From positions 1 through 24,482 of the forward strand of contig DASUFI010000266.1 in assembly GCA_036274635.1 (NCBI GenBank): a stretch of DNA of 24,482 bases, given 5' to 3'. The notes beneath the pieces are model-generated. The model was given only the letters and a program-made list of their open reading frames with translations. It made no database searches and was not told the DNA's origin. Below are positions 1 to 6,637 of this stretch, in pieces. Position 1 is the first letter of the stretch. The number at the start of each line of letters is the position of its first letter. Both the position numbers and the translations under genes were made by a program. Origin of the DNA: DASUFI01 sp036274635. Lineage in GTDB: Bacteria; Planctomycetota; B15-G4.

Positions 1-113
1 GCCGCGATCGGGCCGTTCGGGGCTCGCGCGGGGCGGGGGCACCTGCTGGTCTGCGCTCGTCCTCCGGCCCGGAATCTACATACGGCGCTGCCCGACGCCG
101 CGCGCGGGGGACG

Positions 114-1346
114 CTACTTCGAGGCGTAGGCCTGGACCGCGCCGAAGCCCGCCACGAAGGTGCGCGAGCCCTGGATCGCGGCCGCGATCGAGGAGAAGGG
201 CGCGTCCCAGGCCGGCTCGCCGGTCTTGGCCTCGAGCGCGAAGATGCCGCCGTCGGTAGGCACGATGCAGCGCTGGCCGTTGAGCGCGAGGTTCGCCGGG
301 ACGAAGCCCAGGCTCACGCCGAGTAGCTTGTTCCACTGCACCTGGCCGGTCTTGGCGACGTGGGCGCGCACGCCGACGTCCAGGATGCCGGCGAGGTAGC
401 TGGTCACGATGCGGTTGCCACTGACTGCCATCGAGATCACCACCTGGTCGCCCGCCTCGGCCGGCGACTGGGTCCAGGGCGAGAAGCCCGTGGCGAGGTC
501 GTAGGCGCGCAGCAGCGTGTCGCGATCCCCGCCCTGCGGCGTCTGCCCGCCACCGACGTAGAGCAGCTTGCCCTTGATCGCCGCGCAGAAACCGGCGTCG
601 TTGCCGTCGCCGGCGTCGTAGAGGTCGTCCCAGAGGAAGTCGCCCGTCGCCGCGTCGTACGTGCGCACGAGCAGGTCGGTCGTGCCCGGCGCAACGCCGT
701 TCTGCTGGCCGACCACCGCCACGTACTTCCCGTGGGCGGCGAGGGCGAACACGACCGGGTCCGCGGCGCCCGGGCCGTGGGTCTTCGTCCAGAGCGGGTC
801 GCCCGTGACGAGATCCCAGGCGTCCAGCTGGATGAAGGGATTGCCGGTCTCGCCGTCGACGGTGGCCGCGGAGAAGACCCGCGAGCCCACGACGGCCACC
901 TCCGTGAAGCTGGCGGAGGCGAGGTGCTTGCTCCACAAGAGCGTGCCTGTCTTCGCGTCGTAGGCGCGCACCGCCCCCTCGAAGTCGGGCCCCGCGACCT
1001 CGCGGCCGCCGCCGGCGACGACGATGTTCTTGGCCACGACGAGCGGCGCGAGGAAGGCCTCGCCCTGCGCGCCGCCTGTGTTGCCCGTGGCCACGTCGCC
1101 CTCCTCGAACCAGACCTGCTCGCCGGTCTTCGCGTCGTAGGCGCCGATGATCTGGCCCTGGAAGCCCTGGACCTCGTTGACCAGCTGGCTGCCGCCCACG
1201 AAGACCATCTTGCCCTTGGTGGCGATGCCGTCGAGGAGGGCTTGCGGCAGATCGATCGGCGTCTCCCACAGCGTCGGCTGCTGGGCAGCCACCGGCCACG
1301 ACGCGGCGAGGAGAGCGCAGGGAAGCGCGAGCCGGGAGCAAATCAT
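114..1346 (-). CDS. Secreted PQQ-like beta-propeller repeat protein
   Basis: A 410-residue protein with an N-terminal signal peptide (about residues 1-21, hydrophobic core then AQQ), so it is probably periplasmic or extracellular. Seven copies of a YDAKTGxxxW-type motif begin near residues 70, 129, 177, 230, 282, 330 and 371. This is the signature of PQQ/quinoprotein-like propeller blades, as in BamB and alcohol dehydrogenase domains. Seven motifs suggest one complete propeller of seven or eight blades. No catalytic residues or extra domain were recognised, so a binding or scaffold role is likelier than enzymatic activity. The start at 1346 is chosen because GGAGG sits about six bases upstream and the signal peptide begins there. 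The frame stays open to 1481, but that stretch encodes a remnant of another gene. It diverges from the FG-GAP gene across about 220 bp. Confidence 0.85.
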   Translation of the reverse strand: MICSRLALPCALLAASWPVAAQQPTLWETPIDLPQALLDGIATKGKMVFVGGSQLVNEVQGFQGQIIGAYDAKTGEQVWFEEGDVATGNTGGAQGEAFLAPLVVAKNIVVAGGGREVAGPDFEGAVRAYDAKTGTLLWSKHLASASFTEVAVVGSRVFSAATVDGETGNPFIQLDAWDLVTGDPLWTKTHGPGAADPVVFALAAHGKYVAVVGQQNGVAPGTTDLLVRTYDAATGDFLWDDLYDAGDGNDAGFCAAIKGKLLYVGGGQTPQGGDRDTLLRAYDLATGFSPWTQSPAEAGDQVVISMAVSGNRIVTSYLAGILDVGVRAHVAKTGQVQWNKLLGVSLGFVPANLALNGQRCIVPTDGGIFALEAKTGEPAWDAPFSSIAAAIQGSRTFVAGFGAVQAYASK

Positions 1347-1416
1347 GGTGGTCCTCCGCGGGGGGCCGGGCATGGTACTCGGTGCGCGCGGCGCGCCGAA
1401 AGCGCGGGCGCGTGTC

Positions 1417-1482
1417 GGGCCCCCGTACGGCAGGAGCGCCGCTGCCTTCTTCAGCTTCTGCGGCAGGTCCTGGTCGATCACG
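1417..1482 (-). pseudogene. Degenerate copy of the 3' end of topoisomerase VI subunit A
   Basis: This 66-bp stretch aligns without gaps to 4376-4441, the last codons and stop region of the intact top6A gene. I count 57 of 66 identical bases. Translated on the minus strand it reads VIDQDLPQKLKKAAALLP against VIEEYLPQKLKKAAAFLP at the intact C-terminus. The TAA stop of the intact gene is changed here, so the frame runs on toward the propeller gene. No promoter or start belongs to it. It is best read as a non-functional remnant of duplication or insertion. Confidence 0.85.
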
Positions 1483-1518
1483 GGCTGAGCATCGCCATCG
1501 CGCGACCGCCGCCTCCAC

Positions 1519-1537
1519 GCCAGCGTGCTACGCTGGC
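1519..1537. promoter_or_regulatory. Perfect inverted repeat upstream of the FG-GAP gene
   Basis: The arms GCCAGCGT and ACGCTGGC are perfectly complementary around a 3-base spacer, ending 26 bases before the chosen FG-GAP start. TACGCT inside it also resembles a -10 box (TAnnnT). It could be an operator or a short 5' leader hairpin. No -35 was found, and the function is inferred only from position. Confidence 0.35.
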
Positions 1538-1563
1538 CGCCGCTTCCCCCCGGGAAGGGCTAC

Positions 1564-4338
1564 ATGCGACGTTGCGGCACGCTGCTCCTGCTGCTCGCCC
1601 TCGGTGCGCCGGCCGCACTCGGCCAGAGCGTGCTGACGACCATCGCAGCGGGCGGGCCCAGCTCGATCGCCCCGATGGCCGACGTCGATGGCGACGGCTC
1701 CAGCGACATCGCCGCCGCCTACGCCATCGACTACTGCGGCAAGGGCAAGATGCGCGGTGCCGCGCGCATCTGGTCCAGCGCTTCGGGCGAGCTGCTGCTG
1801 GAGCTGGTCGGCCTCGTCTGCGGCCAGGACTTCGGGATGGCGGCTCTGGGCCTCGACGACATCGACGGCGAGGGCGTGCCCGACCTGCTCGTCACGACCG
1901 GCCACGGGGCGCCCGAGCCGCTGGTGCAGGCCTTCTCCGGCGCGACCGGCAGCGAGATCTGGCGCCGGTTGCTGCCCGTGGTGGTCGTGGGCGAGAACTT
2001 CGACGCTCTGGGCCAGCGTCTCGTCGATGCCGTCGGCGACGTGGACGGAGACGGCATCGGCGATTTCGTCCTGAGCCTCGCCAGCGGCGCGGCCGTGTGC
2101 TCGGGCCGCGACGGCGCGACGATCGCGATGGTGGCGACGGACCTGGGTGGCCTCACCCCGAACACGGTGTCGGGGCTGGGCGATGCCGATCTCGACGGCG
2201 TGCCCGACGCCGTCGTGAGCTCCTGGACCGCGAGTGCCCCCGGGCTCTCGCGCGTGACGGTGTTCTCCGCGCGCACCGGGCAGACGCTGTTCGAGGTCGC
2301 GGGCGAGGCCACGCCGCCGGGCGGAACGGCCGACGAGTTCGGCCGCCGCCTCGCGGGCCCCGGCGACGTGGACGGCGACGGCCGTGCGGACGTGCTGGTC
2401 ACGCTGGCTCACGACCCCTCGGCGGGGCGCGACGGCCTCGTGCGCGTCCTGTCCGGCGACAGCGGGACGCTGCTGCTCGGTGCGACGCCGTCCATCACGG
2501 GCCCGGGACTGGACATCGAGGTCGCGCACCTCGGCGACTACGATCTCGACGGTCGGGCGGATCTGCTCGTCGGCAGCCCCAGCGCCTTCGGGCCCGGCAT
2601 CGGTGCGGTGCAGGTCCTCGCGGGCAAGGATGGCGCCGAGATCCTGTCCATCGAGTCGCAGGCGGGCTCGGCCGGCTTCGGCGGCACGCTGGCGGGGCTG
2701 GGCGAGCTGGACGGCGACGCCGTGCCCGACTTCGTCGTCGGCGCGTTGAGCGCGTTCTTCGGTGGGAACGGCTCGCTGTTCGTCTTCGGCGGGCCGCTGG
2801 TCGCCTCGCCGCAGCTCCTGTCGCTCGCCGGCGCTCCCGGCGAGCGGCTCGGTGAATCCCTCGCGCGGCTGGGCGACATCGATGGCGACGGGCGCGAGGA
2901 CCTGGCGGTCGGCGCACCGGGGGGCGTGGGCGCCGTGCGCTTCGTGTCCGGATTCGACGGCGCGCCGCTGTTCAGCGCCGTGGGCGGCGCGGTGGGCGCC
3001 GACTTCGGCAAGGCGATCGCGCCGGTCGGCGACGTGAACGGCGACGGGTGGAGCGATGTGATCATCGGCGCGCCGCTGGCCGCCGGCGCGGGCCTCGAGG
3101 CCGGCGAGGTGCAGCTGGTGTCGGGTGCCGACGGCGTCGAGCTCTGGAGCGTCAGCGGCACGAGCGCCGGTGAGCGCTTCGGTTCGGCGGTCTGCGGCGT
3201 GGGCGACGTCGACCTGGACGGCGTGCCCGACGTGGCGGCCGGCGCGCCGCGAGCCGACGACGCCGCGCTGAACGCCGGCGCTGCGCGGCTGCTGGCGGGC
3301 GCGAGCGGTGCGGAGCTCGCCGTCTGGTTCGGCGATGCCGCCACCGACGCGCTCGGCTCGGCCGTCGCGGGGCCCGGCGACCTCGACGGCGACGGCCTGC
3401 CCGACCTCGCGCTCGGCGCTCCCAAGGCCGCCGGACAGAAGCCCGACTCCGGCCTGGTGCGGCTCGTCTCGGGCACCGGAGCGGTCCTCGACAGCTTCGA
3501 GGCTGTGGCCGGGGCCACATCGTTCGGCGCCGCGCTCGCGGCTGCGGGCGACCGCGACGGCGACGGCACCCCCGACCTCCTGGTGGGCGCCCCGGCGGCC
3601 ACGCAGATCTTCGCGCAGAAGGGACAGGCGCTCGTGCTGTCAGGGGATGACGGCCGTGTGCTGCTGCTCGTGAGCCTGGGCGAGAAGGCCGACCATTTCG
3701 GCGCGGCGGTTGCGTCCGCTGACGTCGATCGGGACGGGCTGCCGGACGTGCTCGCGGGCGCGCCCGATCCGACGGGGGAGCCGCTGGCCTGGGCCGTGTC
3801 CGCGACCAGCGGAAAACCGCTCCTGTCCGTCCCCGGGCTCGCGAGCGACGAGGCCTTCGGCCGCGCGGTGTGCGGCGCGGACGTCAACGGCGACGGCTAC
3901 GCGGACCTCGTCGTGGGCGCGCCGCAGGCCGACGACGGCAGCGGGCGCGTCGCCGTCTTCTCCTTCGCGCCGCAGTGGACCAGCGTGGCAGCCGGAATCG
4001 CGGGCGTCGCGGGGCTCCCGCAGCTCGCGGGCGACGGCACGCTGATCCCGGGCGAGCTCCTCACCGTGACCCTCGGCGCCGCGGCGCCGCACGCGATCGG
4101 GCGGCTCGTCCTCGGCACCCAGAAACTGCTGTTGCCCTTCAAGGGGGGCGTCCTCGTGCCGGCCGCGTCGGCGTGGGTCCCGTTCGTGACCGACGCGGCG
4201 GGCGGGGCGACGTTCGCCGGACCGTGGCCCGGCGACCTGCCGGCCGGCAGCAGCGTGTTCCTGCAGGCGTGGGTCGTGGACCATGCGGCGCCGCAGGGTG
4301 TTGCCGGATCGAACGGCCTGGAAGGACACATTCCCTGA
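1564..4338 (+). CDS. Secreted FG-GAP/integrin-alpha-like 14-repeat protein
   Basis: A 924-residue protein with a clear signal peptide (MRRCGTLLLLLALGAPAALG). Fourteen DxDxDGxxD calcium-binding motifs run from about residue 40 to 773 at roughly 56-residue intervals, mostly followed by DLLVGAP-like strands. This is the FG-GAP blade pattern of integrin-alpha propellers. Fourteen blades would make two seven-bladed propellers. The last ~120 residues form a different, proline- and glycine-rich beta domain ending in a WVVDHAAPQGVAGSNGL-type motif. I recall this C-terminal module from secreted planctomycete proteins and could not check it. The start at 1564 is preferred to 1525 because GGGAAGGG lies just upstream and the signal peptide begins there. 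The likely role is calcium-stabilised surface or extracellular binding; the ligand is unknown. Near-direct repeats of the top6A 3' end flank the gene, suggesting it was inserted. Confidence 0.9.
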   Translation: MRRCGTLLLLLALGAPAALGQSVLTTIAAGGPSSIAPMADVDGDGSSDIAAAYAIDYCGKGKMRGAARIWSSASGELLLELVGLVCGQDFGMAALGLDDIDGEGVPDLLVTTGHGAPEPLVQAFSGATGSEIWRRLLPVVVVGENFDALGQRLVDAVGDVDGDGIGDFVLSLASGAAVCSGRDGATIAMVATDLGGLTPNTVSGLGDADLDGVPDAVVSSWTASAPGLSRVTVFSARTGQTLFEVAGEATPPGGTADEFGRRLAGPGDVDGDGRADVLVTLAHDPSAGRDGLVRVLSGDSGTLLLGATPSITGPGLDIEVAHLGDYDLDGRADLLVGSPSAFGPGIGAVQVLAGKDGAEILSIESQAGSAGFGGTLAGLGELDGDAVPDFVVGALSAFFGGNGSLFVFGGPLVASPQLLSLAGAPGERLGESLARLGDIDGDGREDLAVGAPGGVGAVRFVSGFDGAPLFSAVGGAVGADFGKAIAPVGDVNGDGWSDVIIGAPLAAGAGLEAGEVQLVSGADGVELWSVSGTSAGERFGSAVCGVGDVDLDGVPDVAAGAPRADDAALNAGAARLLAGASGAELAVWFGDAATDALGSAVAGPGDLDGDGLPDLALGAPKAAGQKPDSGLVRLVSGTGAVLDSFEAVAGATSFGAALAAAGDRDGDGTPDLLVGAPAATQIFAQKGQALVLSGDDGRVLLLVSLGEKADHFGAAVASADVDRDGLPDVLAGAPDPTGEPLAWAVSATSGKPLLSVPGLASDEAFGRAVCGADVNGDGYADLVVGAPQADDGSGRVAVFSFAPQWTSVAAGIAGVAGLPQLAGDGTLIPGELLTVTLGAAAPHAIGRLVLGTQKLLLPFKGGVLVPAASAWVPFVTDAAGGATFAGPWPGDLPAGSSVFLQAWVVDHAAPQGVAGSNGLEGHIP

Positions 4339-4375
4339 CGCGCGACACCGGGTGGCAGGTGCCGGCCGTGGGCGC

Positions 4376-4441
4376 GGGCCCCCTTAGGGCAGGAACGCCG
4401 CCGCCTTCTTCAACTTCTGCGGCAAGTACTCCTCGATCACG
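4376..4441 (-). repeat. Parent copy of the top6A 3'-end repeat
   Basis: This segment covers the last codons, the TAA stop and a few trailing bases of top6A. It is the intact partner of the degenerate copy at 1417-1482, in the same orientation. The two copies bracket the FG-GAP gene as direct repeats about 2.96 kb apart. Confidence 0.8.
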
Positions 4442-5538
4442 TAGTTGAGGCCCCACTTGGCCAGCGCCTGCTGCTCGGCGCGCACGCCCATCTCGATGAG
4501 CATCTCCATGGCCTTCTGCCAGGGCTTGTAGTGCTTGAAGAAGGGGTCGTTCTTCAGGGCGTCCTTCGCGCGCTTGACGTCGATGTCGAGCAGCGGGTGC
4601 GTCGGCAGCTCGTAGTCCAGGATGTCCTGCGGCGTCACGCCCAGGTACGTGGCGTGCGGCACGCAGAAGAAGCGGTTGAGGTGCGCGGTGTTGCCCGAGC
4701 CCACCTTGAGGGTGCGGTAGATGTTGCTGATGCCGTAGGGGTCGCAGTCCACGAAGGCGTAGACGGGGATCTGCTTGCCCTCGGCGAGGCGCCGGATGAA
4801 GCGCCGCGTGGCGCGCGTGGGCACGCCGCTCATGGACACGAGGATGCAGTTGCTCGTGTCCCAGAAGCCGTGCGCCTGCAGGCGCTGGAACATGCCGCCG
4901 GTCTCGATGGCCAGCACGAACTTCGCGTCGGTCTCGAACTCGAGGTGCTCGACCGAGTGGGGGATGGAGTAGGCGCCCGTGCCGAACCTGGTGCAGTCGA
5001 TGCGCAGCGGCTTGGCCGTGGCCGGGTCGCGGTCGATGACCGTGAGCCGCCCCGCGACCGCGCCGCCGTGCTCCTCCGGGTAGAAGCGCAGCTGCTCACG
5101 CGACACGCCCTGGATCGCGAACATGGCCTCGATGTCGTCCATGACCATGTCCGACTCGGGCTGCTCGTTGAACTTGGCCTCGCCCCAGTTCTTGGAGACG
5201 TAGTAGGCCTCTCGCTTCGTCGCGAAGGTGTCGCCCTCGATCATCTCCTTGGAGAGGGCCATCATGCGCAGCGTCTGCGCAAAGCTCTTCACGGTGTTGA
5301 CCGTGAGCGTGCGCACCTTCTTCTGCCGCCCGATCTCCAGCCAGCCCACCTTGGGATCGAACTTCACGTTGCCCAGCGAGCGCACGGGCGAGGACAGCTC
5401 GGGCTTGCCGTCCTTCACGGAGGCCTCGTACACGTCCGTGGCCTGGCCGCCGAGGCACTTCAGCGTGTGCTTGTCCGTCGCGTCGGTGACGGTCTTGCGC
5501 GGGAGCTTGGCGGGCTTGGGGGAAGCGGCCTTGGCCAT
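4384..5538 (-). CDS. top6A: DNA topoisomerase VI subunit A (Spo11-like, type IIB)
   Basis: A 384-residue protein of normal length for the A subunit, which cleaves and rejoins double-stranded DNA in an A2B2 enzyme. The winged-helix (5Y-CAP) motif TKREAYYVSKNW has the candidate catalytic tyrosine at residue 112 or 113, followed by the family motif EQPESD near 126. The Toprim domain supplies a glutamate at 212 (AIETGG) and the D264-x-D266 pair in VDCDPYG for metal binding. All key residues are present, so it should be active. The start at 5538 removes an unconserved arginine- and proline-rich extension open to 5634; no strong Shine-Dalgarno is visible. Its partner, subunit B, lies about 10 kb away on the same strand rather than adjacent. 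Its 3' end exists as a second, decayed copy near 1450. Confidence 0.95.
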   Translation of the reverse strand: MAKAASPKPAKLPRKTVTDATDKHTLKCLGGQATDVYEASVKDGKPELSSPVRSLGNVKFDPKVGWLEIGRQKKVRTLTVNTVKSFAQTLRMMALSKEMIEGDTFATKREAYYVSKNWGEAKFNEQPESDMVMDDIEAMFAIQGVSREQLRFYPEEHGGAVAGRLTVIDRDPATAKPLRIDCTRFGTGAYSIPHSVEHLEFETDAKFVLAIETGGMFQRLQAHGFWDTSNCILVSMSGVPTRATRRFIRRLAEGKQIPVYAFVDCDPYGISNIYRTLKVGSGNTAHLNRFFCVPHATYLGVTPQDILDYELPTHPLLDIDVKRAKDALKNDPFFKHYKPWQKAMEMLIEMGVRAEQQALAKWGLNYVIEEYLPQKLKKAAAFLP

Positions 5539-5623
5539 GGTGCGGTCTCGGCGGGGCGTGGTGCCGAGTCTGCGAGGCGCGGCGGGCCGTTGCAAGGGCG
5601 CGCGGGCATGTCCTGTGCCCGGC

Positions 5624-5660
5624 GCGTACAGCATTTCCTCAGTGAGGTAGTCCTGTACGC
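5624..5660. promoter_or_regulatory. Nested inverted repeat between lipoprotein gene and top6A
   Basis: Outer arms GCGTACAG (5624-5631) and CTGTACGC (5653-5660) are perfectly complementary. Within them CCTCA and TGAGG (5637-5647) form a second perfect inverted repeat around one base. It lies 86 bp upstream of the top6A start and 40 bp downstream of the lipoprotein stop. It could be an operator, a cruciform or RNA hairpin, or a residual mobile palindrome. There is no T-tract, so an intrinsic terminator is unlikely. Confidence 0.4.
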
Positions 5661-5699
5661 AGCGGGCTGGCGCCCTTGGCTCCCGAGTGCGCCCTTGGC

Positions 5700-6272
5700 C
5701 TATCGAAACTTCGGGATGCCGTCGTCGCGCATCAGGTCGAAGCCGACCAGGCCCGTGAGAAAGTCGACCACTTCGCCCAGATTCAGGAAGATGCCCCCGT
5801 TCACACCTGGCAGGAAGACGGTCGCGCCGAAGCGGAAGCGATCGAGCTGCGGCGGGTCACCTGCGGGGGATTGAAACCACGCCTCCGTGCCGCGCCATTC
5901 CTTCGAGTAGATGCTGCCAGGATTGAGGCGCAACCCGAGCATGTCCAGCGATCCGGTCGTCCAATCGCTACCCGCGCCCTTGCCCTCGACTCCCATGAAG
6001 ATGGCGTGCGCGAACAGCCCATCGCGCATCTCCACAGACTTGCGGCCGAACCACTGGCGCGAGTACGACTCGGAGGATGCTCCCAGACCCGCGCCGAGCG
6101 GGATGGACGGTGTCGCCTGCACGTACAGCCCTAGCCCGAGTCCCGTCCCGTAACGCACGTCGACCACGTCCGAGAGGTCGCGCGCACGATCGAGACTGTA
6201 CGTGGCCAGTCCGTTGCACGCCTGGCAGGCCAGGGCCAGCAGGATCCACACAACGCTTCGCAGGCCGCGCAT
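5700..6272 (-). CDS. Small predicted lipoprotein of unknown function
   Basis: A 190-residue protein beginning with a hydrophobic segment that ends in ALACQAC, a lipobox-like site with the probable lipidated cysteine at 16 (or 19). The rest starts with SLDRARDLSDVVDVRYG, then a glycine-rich GTGLGLGLYVQ strand and alternating aromatic and charged beta-like stretches. It ends in LVGFDLMRDDGIPKFR. This looks like a small outer-envelope beta protein attached by lipid, but I cannot name a family. The start at 6272 is chosen because GAGGA lies about eight bases upstream and the signal sequence begins there. A decayed paralogue sits immediately upstream at 6451-6635. A terminator-like hairpin separates the two, so this copy probably has its own promoter, which I could not identify. 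Confidence 0.75.
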   Translation of the reverse strand: MRGLRSVVWILLALACQACNGLATYSLDRARDLSDVVDVRYGTGLGLGLYVQATPSIPLGAGLGASSESYSRQWFGRKSVEMRDGLFAHAIFMGVEGKGAGSDWTTGSLDMLGLRLNPGSIYSKEWRGTEAWFQSPAGDPPQLDRFRFGATVFLPGVNGGIFLNLGEVVDFLTGLVGFDLMRDDGIPKFR

Positions 6273-6370
6273 GCCAGGTCCTCGAGTGGGGGCGCCTAGC
6301 GGTTTGATGCTGGCGCGGTGCAGGTGGAGGGTCTCGCGACCTCCATGCGCCATCCGCGAACATTTGCGGA

Positions 6371-6402
6371 CAACAAAGTGCCGGGCCCCTCCCTCCCGGC
6401 AC
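6371..6402 (-). terminator. Intrinsic-terminator-like hairpin
   Basis: Read on the minus strand, GTGCCGGG and CCCGGCAC form a perfect 8-bp GC stem around a 9-base purine loop, followed at once by TTTGTTG. It lies downstream of the histidine kinase and its trailing pseudogene, and upstream of the intact lipoprotein gene. It would end the kinase transcript before the lipoprotein gene. The T-tract is interrupted by G, so efficiency may be partial. Confidence 0.6.
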
Positions 6403-6450
6403 GCACCCCAGCTGGAACCTGCCGGCGCTCACGCGCTGTACGAGATGGCG

Positions 6451-6635
6451 TCAGTCGGCGACCAGCGCAAACTTGGGAATCCCGTCGTCGCGCATGAGGT
6501 CGTAGCCGACGAGGCCGTAGCGGAGGTCGACGACGTCGGACAGATCGCGCGCGCGGTCGAGGCCTTAGGTGGTGAGCGCGTCACAGGCCCGCACGTCACG
6601 GCGGCCAGGAGGATGGGGAGGACGCGGCGGCTCAC
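6451..6635 (-). pseudogene. Decayed, internally deleted paralogue of the adjacent lipoprotein
   Basis: A GTG three bases after the kinase stop begins a signal-like peptide (SRRVLPILLAAVTC). In another frame the same DNA continues ACDALTT, a TAA stop, then GLDRARDLSDVVDLRYG followed directly by LVGYDLMRDDGIPKF. These two blocks match residues 27-42 and 175-189 of the intact lipoprotein at 5700-6272. About 130 codons between them are missing, and the junction falls at a shared short glycine- and leucine-rich stretch. With a frameshift, an in-frame stop and the internal deletion it cannot make the full product. It was probably co-transcribed with the kinase. Confidence 0.85.
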
Positions 6636-6637
6636 GC

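Noticed and set aside
1..129. Open frame at the left edge ending in TAG at 127-129, as a possible gene tail
   Set aside because: No recognisable family, and it overlaps the propeller gene end; at this GC content a 43-codon open stretch is not informative. I see nothing else in 1-113.
114..1481. Longer version of the PQQ propeller gene starting at 1481
   Set aside because: The extra N-terminus is the decayed top6A tail plus unconserved sequence; a good Shine-Dalgarno and signal peptide mark 1346 as the start.
360..2855. Very long open frame on the plus strand across the propeller gene and the start of the FG-GAP gene
   Set aside because: Arginine- and alanine-rich translation without domains; it is antisense or out of frame to two genes with clear signal peptides and repeats. 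Long spurious frames are expected at this GC content.
1675..3920. Repeated GACGTnGACGGCGACGG-like DNA as a possible repeat array
   Set aside because: The repeats follow the coding frame and encode the calcium loops of the FG-GAP blades; there are no spacers or constant repeat lengths as in a CRISPR array.
6325..6345. Imperfect palindrome TGGAGGGTC/GACCTCCA upstream of the lipoprotein gene
   Set aside because: One bulged base and no associated promoter elements; too weak to call an operator.
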